A DNA stretch of 33,449 nt from Acidobacteriota bacterium (GTDB taxonomy: Bacteria > Acidobacteriota > Terriglobia > Acidiferrales > UBA7541), in assembly GCA_021812285.1 (NCBI GenBank), contig JAKAOH010000016.1:1-33449 (forward strand), in the 5' to 3' direction. Every line of letters begins with the position of its first letter. Position 1 is the stretch's first letter. The notes beneath the pieces are model-generated. The model was not told the DNA's origin. It made no database searches and saw only the letters and a program-made list of their open reading frames with translations. This document shows positions 9,494 through 16,567 of the stretch, one piece after another. A program made the position numbers and the translations under genes.

Positions 9494-10399
9494 TTACTGG
9501 CCGACCGTGATGATCGGGATTTCCGGCGGACAATTCAGCCGGATCGGCACGTGCGACCATCCGATTCCCCGGCTCACGTACATGCGCGAGCCCCGCTCTT
9601 CATACCACCCCGCCAGGAACCGGCCCGAACCGCCCGGCAGCCAGAAGGGCCGGATAAACGGCAGCCGCAATTGGCCTCCGTGCGTGTGGCCGGCAAACCC
9701 GAGATCGTAGCGGCCGGCGGTCTCGTTGAAGAATTCCGGCGAATGAAACAGAACGATCGTGTAAGCGCCCGGCGGCGCGCCGCGTAGCGCCGCGTCCAGA
9801 TCGGCGTGCCCGGTCCAGGGATCGTCGAGCCCCGCCAGCCACACGCCCGGTCGTACGAGCACGCCCTGATTCAGCAGGAAATGCACGCCCGCCGTGCGAT
9901 AAAAATTCCGCTCGTGAGGAACCGGATGCCAGTTCTCCCAATTTCCGCGAACCACCCACACGCCGAGTGGGGGCCGCGTCGCGGCAATCGCCGAGAGCAC
10001 CTGGTGCACACGGTCGTAATGCACGCCCATGCCCACCGAATCGCCCGTAATCAGGACCAGGTCGGGTCGCTCGCGTTTCAGAATCGCCACCACTTCGCGT
10101 TCCCGCTCGCCGAAATGGACCACGTGCAGGTCGCTCAACTGCGCGATTTTCAGCGGCGGGGAAACCGGCGCCTCAACGTGCCAATGCGTCACCTGAATCG
10201 AGTTCGGCTCGATCCAGAAACCGTCGAGAAGAAGCAGGCCGAGCGTGGCGGCCAGCAAACCCCAGCCTATCCGGCCCCATGTCCGCCGTTTCAGTTTTGC
10301 CCCCTTGCCTGCATGTTTTTTCGCCCCGACGCCCGCGGAAGCGAAGAGTGTATGCCAGCGCCAAAGCCTTCGCCAAGCGTGGGGCGAAGCGTGCCGCAT
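9494..10399 (-). CDS. Membrane-anchored calcineurin-like metallophosphoesterase (YkuE/LpxG-like)
   Basis: The 301-residue protein has one N-terminal membrane helix (about 44-62, GRIGWGLLAATLGLLLLDGF) after a basic stretch, and then a metallophosphoesterase domain. Motifs in order: SDLH (D90, H92), GDSVG, GNWEN (G152-E155), FHSPEF and GHTHGGQ. The classic third motif is GNH(D/E); here the histidine is tryptophan (W154). GDSVG also lacks the final acidic residue often found in GDxxD. The metal-binding Asp, Asn and His residues remain, so metal binding is likely, but catalysis may differ. The fold suggests a phosphodiesterase or pyrophosphatase acting at the membrane, for example on lipid intermediates; the substrate is unknown. 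The ATG at 10399 is the only good start; it has GGAG just upstream and lies 33 nt from the divergent CDF gene. Confidence 0.85.
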   Translation of the reverse strand: MRHASPHAWRRLWRWHTLFASAGVGAKKHAGKGAKLKRRTWGRIGWGLLAATLGLLLLDGFWIEPNSIQVTHWHVEAPVSPPLKIAQLSDLHVVHFGEREREVVAILKRERPDLVLITGDSVGMGVHYDRVHQVLSAIAATRPPLGVWVVRGNWENWHPVPHERNFYRTAGVHFLLNQGVLVRPGVWLAGLDDPWTGHADLDAALRGAPPGAYTIVLFHSPEFFNETAGRYDLGFAGHTHGGQLRLPFIRPFWLPGGSGRFLAGWYEERGSRMYVSRGIGWSHVPIRLNCPPEIPIITVGQ

Positions 10400-10414
10400 A
10401 CCGCTCCGCTGCCC

Positions 10415-10420
10415 TATAAT
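10415..10420 (+). promoter_or_regulatory. -10 box (TATAAT) of the CDF transporter gene
   Basis: A perfect TATAAT ends 11 nt before the ATG at 10432, so the mRNA would be nearly leaderless. The -35 position has no clear TTGACA. The box lies just upstream of the divergent metallophosphoesterase start, so the two promoters are packed together. Confidence 0.5.
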
Positions 10421-10431
10421 GCCTTCGAGCG

Positions 10432-11838
10432 ATGGAAGCCGCTGCGCACGCCGAGCGGGAAAAGAAGCTGGCCGCGCTGGGTTCGGTGCTGGCGGCGATC
10501 GTGCTCGTTTCCCTCAAGGTTTTTCTCGCCGCGGAGACCGGCAGTCTGGGCGTTCTTTCCGAAGCGCTGCACTCGGGCCTCGACCTGGTGGCCGCCGTCT
10601 TCACCTATCTTTCCGTGCGCGTCTCCGACAAGCCCGCCGATACCATCCACACCTACGGCCACGGCAAGGTGGAGAATTTTTCCGCGCTGTTCGAAACCGG
10701 TCTTCTGCTGCTCACCGCGGTTTACGTCATCTGGGAAGCGTTTCAGAGGTTGCTCTTCGTCCACGTCACACTGCGGCCCAGCCTCTTTGCGGTTCTCATC
10801 CTCGGGCTGGCGATGGTGATCGATTGGACGCGCTCGCGGGCGCTCGCCCGCGTGGCGCGGCGCCACGAAAGCGATGCTCTCGAAGCCGATGCGCTCCATT
10901 TTTCCACCGATGTCTGGAGCACGCTCGCTGTGCTCATCGGCATGTCCGCCGTGTGGCTGGGTCACCGGCTGGGCGTCGCGTGGCTGCGCTTCGCCGATCC
11001 GCTTTCCGCGCTCGTTGTAGCGGGCGTGATTGTGTGGATCGGTTCGCGGCTGGGAAAACGCACGGTGGATGCGCTGCTCGACGCCGCGCCAAGCGGCCTG
11101 GTCGATCGCATCCGCGAATCGGTGGAAGCGGGCGAAGGCATGCTGTCCGTCGAGCGCGTGCGCGTGCGGCGCGCCGGAAATCGCCATTTCGTGGACGTCA
11201 CGATCACCGTGCCGCGCCAGCTGAGCATCGAGCAGGCTCACGATCTGACCGTCGAGGTGGAAGCGCGCGTGCAGCGCGTGGTGAGCGGAGAAGTGATGGT
11301 CCACGTCGAGCCGCGCCGCGATTCCGCCGAGGGAATCTTCGACCGCGTGCGCGCCGTGGCGCAGCGCGCGGGCATGCCCGTCCATGAAATTTCCGCGCAG
11401 CAGCTCGACGGCCGGCTCCTGGTGGACCTTCACCTCGAAGTGGACGAGCGTCTTTCCCTGGCCGACGCGCACCGCCGCGCCACGGATCTCGAGGAGAGCC
11501 TGCGCGGAGAACTCAACCCGCAGGCCGAAATCAACATCCACATCGAACCGCTCGGCCTGCTCGTCGCCGGCGCCGAGGAAAACAAGGAACTCGAAGCGGC
11601 GATCCAACAGCGGCTCGACGGTCTCCGCGCGGAATATCCCGAACTGGCCGATTGCCACCAGATCCACGCGCGCCGCGTGGAACACCGCGTCCAGGTTTCC
11701 TGCCACTGCTCTTTCGAGGGGAACCTGCCGATCACCCGCGTGCACGACATCACCGTGGCGCTCGAAGGTCGCCTGCGCCGCGATTTCCCGGAAATCGATC
11801 GCATCACCATCCATCCCGAACCGCTGGGCGAGGCGTGA
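10432..11838 (+). CDS. CDF-family metal cation efflux transporter with three tandem C-terminal domains
   Basis: The 468-residue protein begins with a cation diffusion facilitator membrane domain (about 13-205, six helices). Metal-site residues of the zinc/iron type are present: HSGLD (H47, D51) and HFSTD (H156, D160). The typical TYGHGKVENF loop follows the second helix. The family exports Zn2+, Fe2+ or similar divalent metals in exchange for protons. Ordinary members have one cytoplasmic ferredoxin-like dimerisation domain and are about 300 residues long. Here three such units follow one another, each ending in a similar strand: VMVHVEPR (about 285-292), INIHIEPLG (about 364-372) and ITIHPEPLG (about 459-467). 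The extra domains could bind metal or strengthen the dimer. The start has no ribosome binding site, matching a near-leaderless transcript. Confidence 0.9.
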   Translation: MEAAAHAEREKKLAALGSVLAAIVLVSLKVFLAAETGSLGVLSEALHSGLDLVAAVFTYLSVRVSDKPADTIHTYGHGKVENFSALFETGLLLLTAVYVIWEAFQRLLFVHVTLRPSLFAVLILGLAMVIDWTRSRALARVARRHESDALEADALHFSTDVWSTLAVLIGMSAVWLGHRLGVAWLRFADPLSALVVAGVIVWIGSRLGKRTVDALLDAAPSGLVDRIRESVEAGEGMLSVERVRVRRAGNRHFVDVTITVPRQLSIEQAHDLTVEVEARVQRVVSGEVMVHVEPRRDSAEGIFDRVRAVAQRAGMPVHEISAQQLDGRLLVDLHLEVDERLSLADAHRRATDLEESLRGELNPQAEINIHIEPLGLLVAGAEENKELEAAIQQRLDGLRAEYPELADCHQIHARRVEHRVQVSCHCSFEGNLPITRVHDITVALEGRLRRDFPEIDRITIHPEPLGEA

Positions 11839-11901
11839 AAACCGCGCCTGCACCGATTCGCCGCACACTTCGCTTTTTTCGCACTCTTCTCGGACTCGCT
11901 G

Positions 11902-11944
11902 TGCTAGCATGAAATTGCTGGGCTGTACCCGAGCGGTTATCGGG
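11902..11944 (+). promoter_or_regulatory. Extended -10 promoter and short leader of panB
   Basis: TGC-TAGCAT (11902-11910) is an extended -10 element. The same nine bases precede the thiolase gene in this window. Transcription would start near 11917. The leader then holds a small hairpin (CCCGA 11928-11932, TCGGG 11940-11944) before the ribosome binding site CGGAGGG. No -35 box is seen. Confidence 0.45.
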
Positions 11945-11962
11945 ACGGCACCGGAGGGTCCC

Positions 11963-12850
11963 ATGAGCGCTGTTTCTTCCGCGGGCAACGGCCGCGTCAC
12001 CGTGCCCGACATTCTCTCCCGAAAAGTTCGTCTCCCCGGCGGCTGGGAAACGCGGCAAAAAATCACCTGCCTCACCGCTTACGATTTCCCCACCGCGCGC
12101 CTGCTCGATTCGGCGGGCGTGGATATTCTGCTGGTGGGCGATTCGCTGGGCATGGTCGTGCTCGGCTACGAAAACACGCTTCCCGTTTCGATGGAAGAGA
12201 TGCTCCACCACACGCGGGCGGTTTCGCGCGCCGCGCGGCGCGCGCTCGTCGTCGGCGACATGCCGTACGGCAGCTATCACGTTTCTCCCGAAGAGGGAGT
12301 GCGAAGCGCCTTGCGTTTCGTCAAGGAAGCCGGCGCCGCGGCGGTGAAGCTCGAAGGCGGCGAACGGCGGCTGGATCTGATTTCGCGCCTGGTGGACGCG
12401 GAGATCCCGGTGATGGGCCACGTCGGCCTCACGCCGCAATCGGTTCATCGCTTCGGCGGATTCAAGGTGCAGGGCAAAACCGCGGAAGCGGCCAAGGAAC
12501 TCCTGCGCGACGCCCGCGCGATCGAAGCCGCCGGCGCGTTCTCGTTGGTGCTTGAATCCATTCCGCGCGAAATCGCCGCCGAAATCACCGCCGAATTGCG
12601 CATTCCCACGATCGGCATCGGCGCCGGTCCGGATTGCGACGGCCAGGTGCTCGTCTTCCACGACCTGGTCGGCTTGACCGTGGAGCGCGCGCCGAAATTC
12701 GCGCGCCGTTACGCCGATCTCTCGGGAGCCATCACGCAGGCCGCGCGCGCGTTTCTCGACGACGTTCGCTCCGGCGGCTTCCCATCCGACGCGGAATCCT
12801 TTCACCTTTCGCCGGAATCTGCTAAAGAAGCCGTCCGCCAGGTGAGGTAG
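11963..12850 (+). CDS. panB: 3-methyl-2-oxobutanoate hydroxymethyltransferase (PanB)
   Basis: PanB transfers a hydroxymethyl group from methylene-tetrahydrofolate to 2-oxoisovalerate, giving ketopantoate, the first committed step of pantothenate (CoA) synthesis in the cytoplasm. The 295-residue length is close to the usual 260-290. Signatures seen: LTAYDFPTARLLD, the metal-binding VGDSLGMVVLGYENTLPV, AVKLEGG with the substrate lysine, MGHVGLTPQS and IGIGAGPDCDGQVLV. The ATG at 11963 is chosen because GGAGG lies just upstream and the protein aligns from MSAVSS. An in-frame ATG at 11909 falls inside the -10 box. The DinB-like gene and panC follow on the same strand, so the three are probably one operon. 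Confidence 0.96.
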   Translation: MSAVSSAGNGRVTVPDILSRKVRLPGGWETRQKITCLTAYDFPTARLLDSAGVDILLVGDSLGMVVLGYENTLPVSMEEMLHHTRAVSRAARRALVVGDMPYGSYHVSPEEGVRSALRFVKEAGAAAVKLEGGERRLDLISRLVDAEIPVMGHVGLTPQSVHRFGGFKVQGKTAEAAKELLRDARAIEAAGAFSLVLESIPREIAAEITAELRIPTIGIGAGPDCDGQVLVFHDLVGLTVERAPKFARRYADLSGAITQAARAFLDDVRSGGFPSDAESFHLSPESAKEAVRQVR

Positions 12851-12908
12851 CGGGCCTCCCGAAAGCCTGGCGCGGCGGCGGCTTCCGCCATTCAAGAAGG
12901 AGATCGCT

Positions 12909-13406
12909 TTGACACCGGAAGATTTCCGCACGCTTTACGAATACAACGCCTGGGCCAATCGCCGGATCCTCGACGCTTGCGCCGCGCTTCCATCCGAACA
13001 ATTCACTCGGCCGCTCGGCTCGAGCTTCCCTTCGATTCGAGACACGCTCGCGCACATCACCGCAGGGGAATGGATCTGGACCCAGCGATGGCGCGGCGAA
13101 TCGCCGGCGGCGCCGCCCGAATGGGTGAAAACAGCCGATGCGAAGGATTTGGGCGAGCGCTTGTCCGCTCTCGATGGCGAACTTCTGGAATTTGCCTCTC
13201 GGTTGAGCTCCGACGATCTCGCGCGCCCGATCGCTTACCGGAACCTTTCCGGCGAATCGTCCTCGCAGCCGATTTGGCAGCCGCTCCAGCATTTGGCGAA
13301 TCATTCCACCTATCATCGTGGCCAGATCGTCACGATGCTTCGTCAGGTCGGCGCCAAAGCGCCGCACACCGATCTGATCGTCTTCTACCGCGAGCGCGCG
13401 AAGTAG
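12909..13406 (+). CDS. DinB/YfiT-like putative metal-dependent protein
   Basis: A 165-residue four-helix-bundle protein of the DinB family. Three histidines in the family positions, H49 (TLAHIT), H132 and H136 (NHSTYHRGQ), form the expected metal site. The N-terminal YEYNAWANRRIL is also typical. The start is TTG at 12909, supported by AAGGAG 7 nt upstream; no in-frame ATG fits the N-terminal homology. DinB-like proteins include thiol transferases that use bacillithiol or mycothiol, but most have no known role. The gene sits between panB and panC, 58 nt after the first and 20 nt before the second, so co-transcription is likely. A role in pantothenate metabolism is possible but unproven; the position may be accidental. 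Confidence 0.87.
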   Translation: MTPEDFRTLYEYNAWANRRILDACAALPSEQFTRPLGSSFPSIRDTLAHITAGEWIWTQRWRGESPAAPPEWVKTADAKDLGERLSALDGELLEFASRLSSDDLARPIAYRNLSGESSSQPIWQPLQHLANHSTYHRGQIVTMLRQVGAKAPHTDLIVFYRERAK

Positions 13407-13426
13407 CGGCCCGGACGAACCGCACC

Positions 13427-14299
13427 GTGGAACTGATCCATACCGTCGATTGGATGAAGCAGGTGGCGCGCCAGGCCCGCGCGGAGGGCGCGATTGTGGG
13501 CCTCGTGCCGACGATGGGAGCGCTGCACGAAGGCCATCTGTCGCTGGTTCGCGCCGCGCGCGAGCGGTGCTCGCGCGTTACCGCTTCCATTTTCGTCAAT
13601 CCGAAACAGTTCGGACCGAAGGAGGATTTCCAGCGTTACCCGCGTGCGCTCGAGCGCGATCGCGACCTGCTCGAATCGCTCCGCGTGGACCATCTCTTCG
13701 CGCCGCCGCCCGAGGAGATGTATCCGCGGGGATTTTCGACGAGCGTCACGGTGGAGGGATTGAGCGAGCGGCTCGAAGGCCGTTCCCGTCCCGGCCATTT
13801 CACCGGCGTGACCACGGTGGTTCTGAAGCTGCTCGAAATCGTCCAGCCCTCCTTCGCTTATTTCGGCCGCAAGGACGCGCAACAGGCGCGGATCGTGCGG
13901 CAAATGGCGCGCGACCTGAATCTCGACGCGGAAATCGTCGTTTGCCCGATCGTTCGCGAATCCGATGGTTTGGCGCTCAGCTCGCGCAACGCGTATCTCG
14001 GCGAATCCGAGCGCCGCGCCGCCACCGTCCTCTCGCGTTCCCTCGCGTCCGCGCGCCGGATGATCGAGCACGGCGAGCGCAAAACGGTGCCGCTCGTCGA
14101 GCGCATTGCGAGCGAACTCGCCGCCGAGCCTCTGGCCGCGGTGGATTATGCGGAAATCGTGGACGCGGAAACGTTAGAGCCCATCGAACGGCTCGACTGG
14201 CCGGCGCTCGCCGTACTCGCCGTTTTCATCGGCTCAACGCGGCTGATTGACAACATGCGGATCGAGCCGCGTGCCGGCGGGGTCGTTTGCGAGCTGTAG
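13427..14299 (+). CDS. panC: Pantothenate synthetase (pantoate-beta-alanine ligase, PanC)
   Basis: PanC condenses pantoate with beta-alanine using ATP to form pantothenate, through a pantoyl-adenylate. Signatures of the nucleotidyltransferase fold are intact: VPTMGALHEGHLSL with the HIGH-like HEGH, SIFVNPKQFGP, GHFTGVTTVVLKL, YFGRKDAQQ and the KMSKS-like region ending GLALSSRNAYL. I choose GTG at 13427 because residues from VELIHTVDWMK match the family N terminus; the product is then 290 residues. The next in-frame ATG (13454) would remove that part. The ribosome binding site is weak. The DinB-like stop is 20 nt upstream. No panD, the beta-alanine source, is in the window. Confidence 0.95.
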   Translation: MELIHTVDWMKQVARQARAEGAIVGLVPTMGALHEGHLSLVRAARERCSRVTASIFVNPKQFGPKEDFQRYPRALERDRDLLESLRVDHLFAPPPEEMYPRGFSTSVTVEGLSERLEGRSRPGHFTGVTTVVLKLLEIVQPSFAYFGRKDAQQARIVRQMARDLNLDAEIVVCPIVRESDGLALSSRNAYLGESERRAATVLSRSLASARRMIEHGERKTVPLVERIASELAAEPLAAVDYAEIVDAETLEPIERLDWPALAVLAVFIGSTRLIDNMRIEPRAGGVVCEL

Positions 14300-14403
14300 C
14301 GCCGGCTCCCAGCCGGCGAGGGCTGCCCCATGTTCCCCCGAGGCCCGACGCGCTGGGCCTGTCTGCCTGGCAAGAATGCTGGAAGCGGCGTTCAACTTCC
14401 GGC
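14300..14403. repeat. Hairpin-rich intergenic element between panC and the peroxiredoxin gene
   Basis: At 14300-14318 there is a perfect 8-bp hairpin with a 3-nt loop (CGCCGGCT, CCC, AGCCGGCG). At 14378-14403 a second 8-bp hairpin has one G-U pair. The sequence between has no coding signal. The design resembles interspersed GCCGGC-type repeats I recall as common in acidobacterial genomes. The second hairpin lies directly after the peroxiredoxin stop and may also serve as its terminator, although the T tract is weak. Confidence 0.45.
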
Positions 14404-14408
14404 GCGGT

Positions 14409-14885
14409 TCACCGCGCGAGGCTTTTCAGCACTTCCAGCACTTCGGCCGCGTGGCCTTTCGATGGCGCCGATTCCCAAATGTGCCGCACCTTGCCGTCGG
14501 GACCGATGAGCGTCGTCGAACGCACGATGCCGAGCGCCGTTTTGCCCATGAAGTGCTTCAGCCGCCGCGCGCCGTAGGGTTCGATCGCCTGGAAGTCGGG
14601 ATCGCTGAGCAGCGTGAAATTCAGTTTGTATTTGTCGCGGAAGCGCGCCTGCAATTCCACTTTATCGCCGCTGCAGCCGGCAATCGCCGCGTTCAGCTTG
14701 TCGAATTCAGGTTTGGCGTCGCGAAACTCGGACGCTTCGTTGATTCAACCCGGCGTCAGGGCTTTCGGAAAGAAATAGAGCACCAGCCAGCGCCCGTGAA
14801 AATCCCGCAGGCCGGTTTCCTTGCCGTCGGCGTCCTTCAGCCGGAAATCGGGCGCCGGATCGCCCGGCTTCAGTTTTTGTCCCAT
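14409..14885 (-). CDS. bcp: BCP/PrxQ-type peroxiredoxin with in-frame UGA (selenocysteine) at the catalytic position
   Basis: Translating from ATG 14885-14883, with GGGAG upstream, gives 158 residues if the UGA at 14747-14745 is decoded. The product aligns end to end with bacterioferritin-comigratory peroxiredoxins: PGDPAPDFRLKDADG, VLYFFPKALTPG, then UGA at codon 47, then INEASEFRD, NFTLLSDPDF, FMGKT and the C-terminal helix. In the family the residue after TPG is the peroxidatic cysteine, so the stop codon replaces exactly the catalytic residue; the reading is selenocysteine (Sec47). The usual resolving cysteine five residues later is absent (serine); one cysteine occurs at 71. The enzyme would reduce peroxides with a thiol donor. 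A hairpin fitting a bacterial SECIS follows the UGA. The true stop is also UGA (14411-14409). The gene starts 29 nt after gatB, probably in the same transcript. The alternative is a nonsense mutation or sequencing error. Confidence 0.82.
14716..14735 (-). promoter_or_regulatory. Candidate bacterial SECIS hairpin for the peroxiredoxin UGA
   Basis: Read on the minus strand, the hairpin begins 9 nt after the UGA. A 5-bp stem (GCGUC 14735-14731, GACGC 14720-14716) encloses CGAGUUUCGC. Two further C-G/G-C pairs with one bulged C can leave the loop AGUUU. As I recall, bacterial SECIS rules ask for a small upper stem, an apical loop about 16-37 nt from the UGA and a G among the first two loop bases; this hairpin meets all three. 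It lies inside the coding sequence for ASEFRDA, which also fits the protein family. Confidence 0.6.
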
Positions 14886-14914
14886 GGCGTTTCTCCCGCT
14901 CGCTCGAAGCGCGG

Positions 14915-16396
14915 CTATTCGGCCAGCAGCCGCTTGAGCGTTTCATTCACCTGCTGGGGATTGGCCTGGCCGCGCGTCGCGCGCATCACCTGGCCGACGA
15001 AAAATTTGAAGACGCCTTCGTTTCCAGCGCGGTATTTCGCCAGGTTCGCCGGGTCGCGCTCGATGATTTCCCGCGCGATCCGCTCGATCTCGCCCGTGCC
15101 GCTCATCTGTTCGAGTCCTTCGGCGGCCACCACCTGCGCGGCGGACTGGCCGGTTTCGAACATTCGAACGAAGGCCCGCTTGGCCCCGGCCGCGGTGATT
15201 TCTCCGCCCTCCACGCGGCCGACCAGGTCGGCAAGTTCCTGTGGCGCGACGCGCGCGGCGGGCTGGTCCGCTCCCGTTTCTTTCAGCCGGCGCAGCAGTT
15301 CGCCCTGAATCCAGTTAGCGGCGGGTTTCGCCGCTGCTCCCGCGGCGACCACCGCTTCGAAATATTCCGCCAGCGCCCGCGTCCCGGTGAGCACGCGCGC
15401 GTCGTACGGCGTCAGGCCGTAGGCTTCGGCGAAGCGCGTGCGCCGCGCGGCGGGCAATTCCGGCATCGCGGCGCGGATTTCCTCTTGCCATGCCGCGCGG
15501 ATCTCGACCGGCAGCAGATCCGGGTCGGGAAAATAGCGGTAATCGTGCGCGTGCTCCTTCGAGCGCATCGGCTCGGTGCGCCCGGCGGCAACGTTCCACA
15601 GCCGCGTTTCCTGCGTCACGCGTCCGCCCTGCTCGATTGTCGCGATTTGCCGCTCGATTTCGAATTCCAGCGCGTGCGCCAGGTAGCGGAACGAGTTCAG
15701 GTTTTTCACTTCGGTTTTCGTGCCGAATTCCCCGTTGCCGCGCGGGCGCACGCTGACGTTGGCGTCGCAGCGCAGCGAACCTTCCTCCATGTTGCAATCG
15801 CTCACGTCCAGATATTCCAGGATCTGCTTCAACTCTTCCAGATACGCTTGCGCTTCGGCCGGCGCGCGCAGGTCCGGCTCGGAGACGATTTCCACCAGCG
15901 GCGTGCCGCACCGGTTGAAATCCACGTAGGTCGAGCGGTCGGAATCGAGAAAGCCTTCGTGCAGCGCCTTCGCGGCGTCTTCCTCCAGATGCAGCCGCGT
16001 GACGCCGATCCGTTTCCGTTCGCCGTCGAGCTCGATTTCGAGCGCGCCGCCGGTCGCCAGCGGCAGCTCGTACATCGAAATCTGATAACCCTTGGGCAGA
16101 TCGGGATAGAAATAGTTTTTGCGGGCGAAGCGCGAGCGCGGTTGCACAGTCGCGCCCAGTGCGAGTGAAGCGCGAATCCCGAGTTCCACCGCGCGGCGAT
16201 TGATCACGGGCAACGTGCCGGGCAATCCCAGGCAGACGGGGCAGACGTTCGTGTTCGGCGCGTCGCCGAATCGCGTGGAACAGGCGCAAAACATCTTGCT
16301 CGCCGTTTTCAGCTGCGCGTGCACCTCGAGCCCGATGACCGCTTCGTAGCGGGCCAGCACCTCTGGCGCAACGCCGGATTCGAGCGTTCGGCTCAT
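14915..16396 (-). CDS. gatB: Asp/Glu-tRNA(Asn/Gln) amidotransferase subunit B (GatB)
   Basis: GatB is the kinase/transfer subunit of the GatCAB complex, which converts Glu-tRNA(Gln) and Asp-tRNA(Asn) to the amide forms in bacteria lacking GlnRS or AsnRS. The 493-residue length is normal. Signatures: YEAVIGLEVHAQLKT, the zinc cysteines in MFCACST and NVCPVCLGLPG, ARKNYFYPDLPKGYQIS, GVTRLHLEEDAAK, VDFNRCGTPLVEIVSEPD and EVKNLNSFRY. The C-terminal YqeY-like tRNA-binding tail (about 400-493) is intact. The ATG at 16396 is preferred: the frame is open 21 codons further up, but the -10 box lies in that stretch. gatA and gatC are not nearby. The peroxiredoxin gene follows after 29 nt. Confidence 0.97.
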   Translation of the reverse strand: MSRTLESGVAPEVLARYEAVIGLEVHAQLKTASKMFCACSTRFGDAPNTNVCPVCLGLPGTLPVINRRAVELGIRASLALGATVQPRSRFARKNYFYPDLPKGYQISMYELPLATGGALEIELDGERKRIGVTRLHLEEDAAKALHEGFLDSDRSTYVDFNRCGTPLVEIVSEPDLRAPAEAQAYLEELKQILEYLDVSDCNMEEGSLRCDANVSVRPRGNGEFGTKTEVKNLNSFRYLAHALEFEIERQIATIEQGGRVTQETRLWNVAAGRTEPMRSKEHAHDYRYFPDPDLLPVEIRAAWQEEIRAAMPELPAARRTRFAEAYGLTPYDARVLTGTRALAEYFEAVVAAGAAAKPAANWIQGELLRRLKETGADQPAARVAPQELADLVGRVEGGEITAAGAKRAFVRMFETGQSAAQVVAAEGLEQMSGTGEIERIAREIIERDPANLAKYRAGNEGVFKFFVGQVMRATRGQANPQQVNETLKRLLAE

Positions 16397-16408
16397 GATA
16401 GTTTTTCG

Positions 16409-16417
16409 ATTATAGCA
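16409..16417 (-). promoter_or_regulatory. Extended -10 promoter (TGC-TATAAT) of gatB
   Basis: On the minus strand TG-C-TATAAT is a near-ideal extended -10 element, and only 12 nt separate it from the ATG. The leader would be about 5 nt, without a ribosome binding site, so translation is probably leaderless. The upstream TTGACC is too close (6 nt) to act as its -35 box. Confidence 0.55.
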
Positions 16418-16567
16418 TCGGGTCAATCCCGCCATGCGGCTGTGCGTGGGATCGCGCAAATGCAGGGGCGAGTTGAAAACGCGCCTTTTGCGTCGCGAAT
16501 GGACTTACGGGACCCGCCCCCGCGACGCCTTAGGCAGAACGGGATTTTTGTGGTTCGCGGCTCGGAT

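Noticed and set aside
14409-14660. Short 83-codon gene for the C-terminal half of the peroxiredoxin, starting downstream of the UGA
   Set aside because: It would lack the catalytic loop and half of the thioredoxin fold. Homology continues upstream through the UGA in the same frame to a start with a good ribosome binding site.
14409-14885. Peroxiredoxin as an ordinary pseudogene
   Set aside because: A single random nonsense mutation hitting precisely the catalytic codon, with all else intact and a SECIS-like hairpin behind it, is less likely than selenocysteine. It is not fully excluded.
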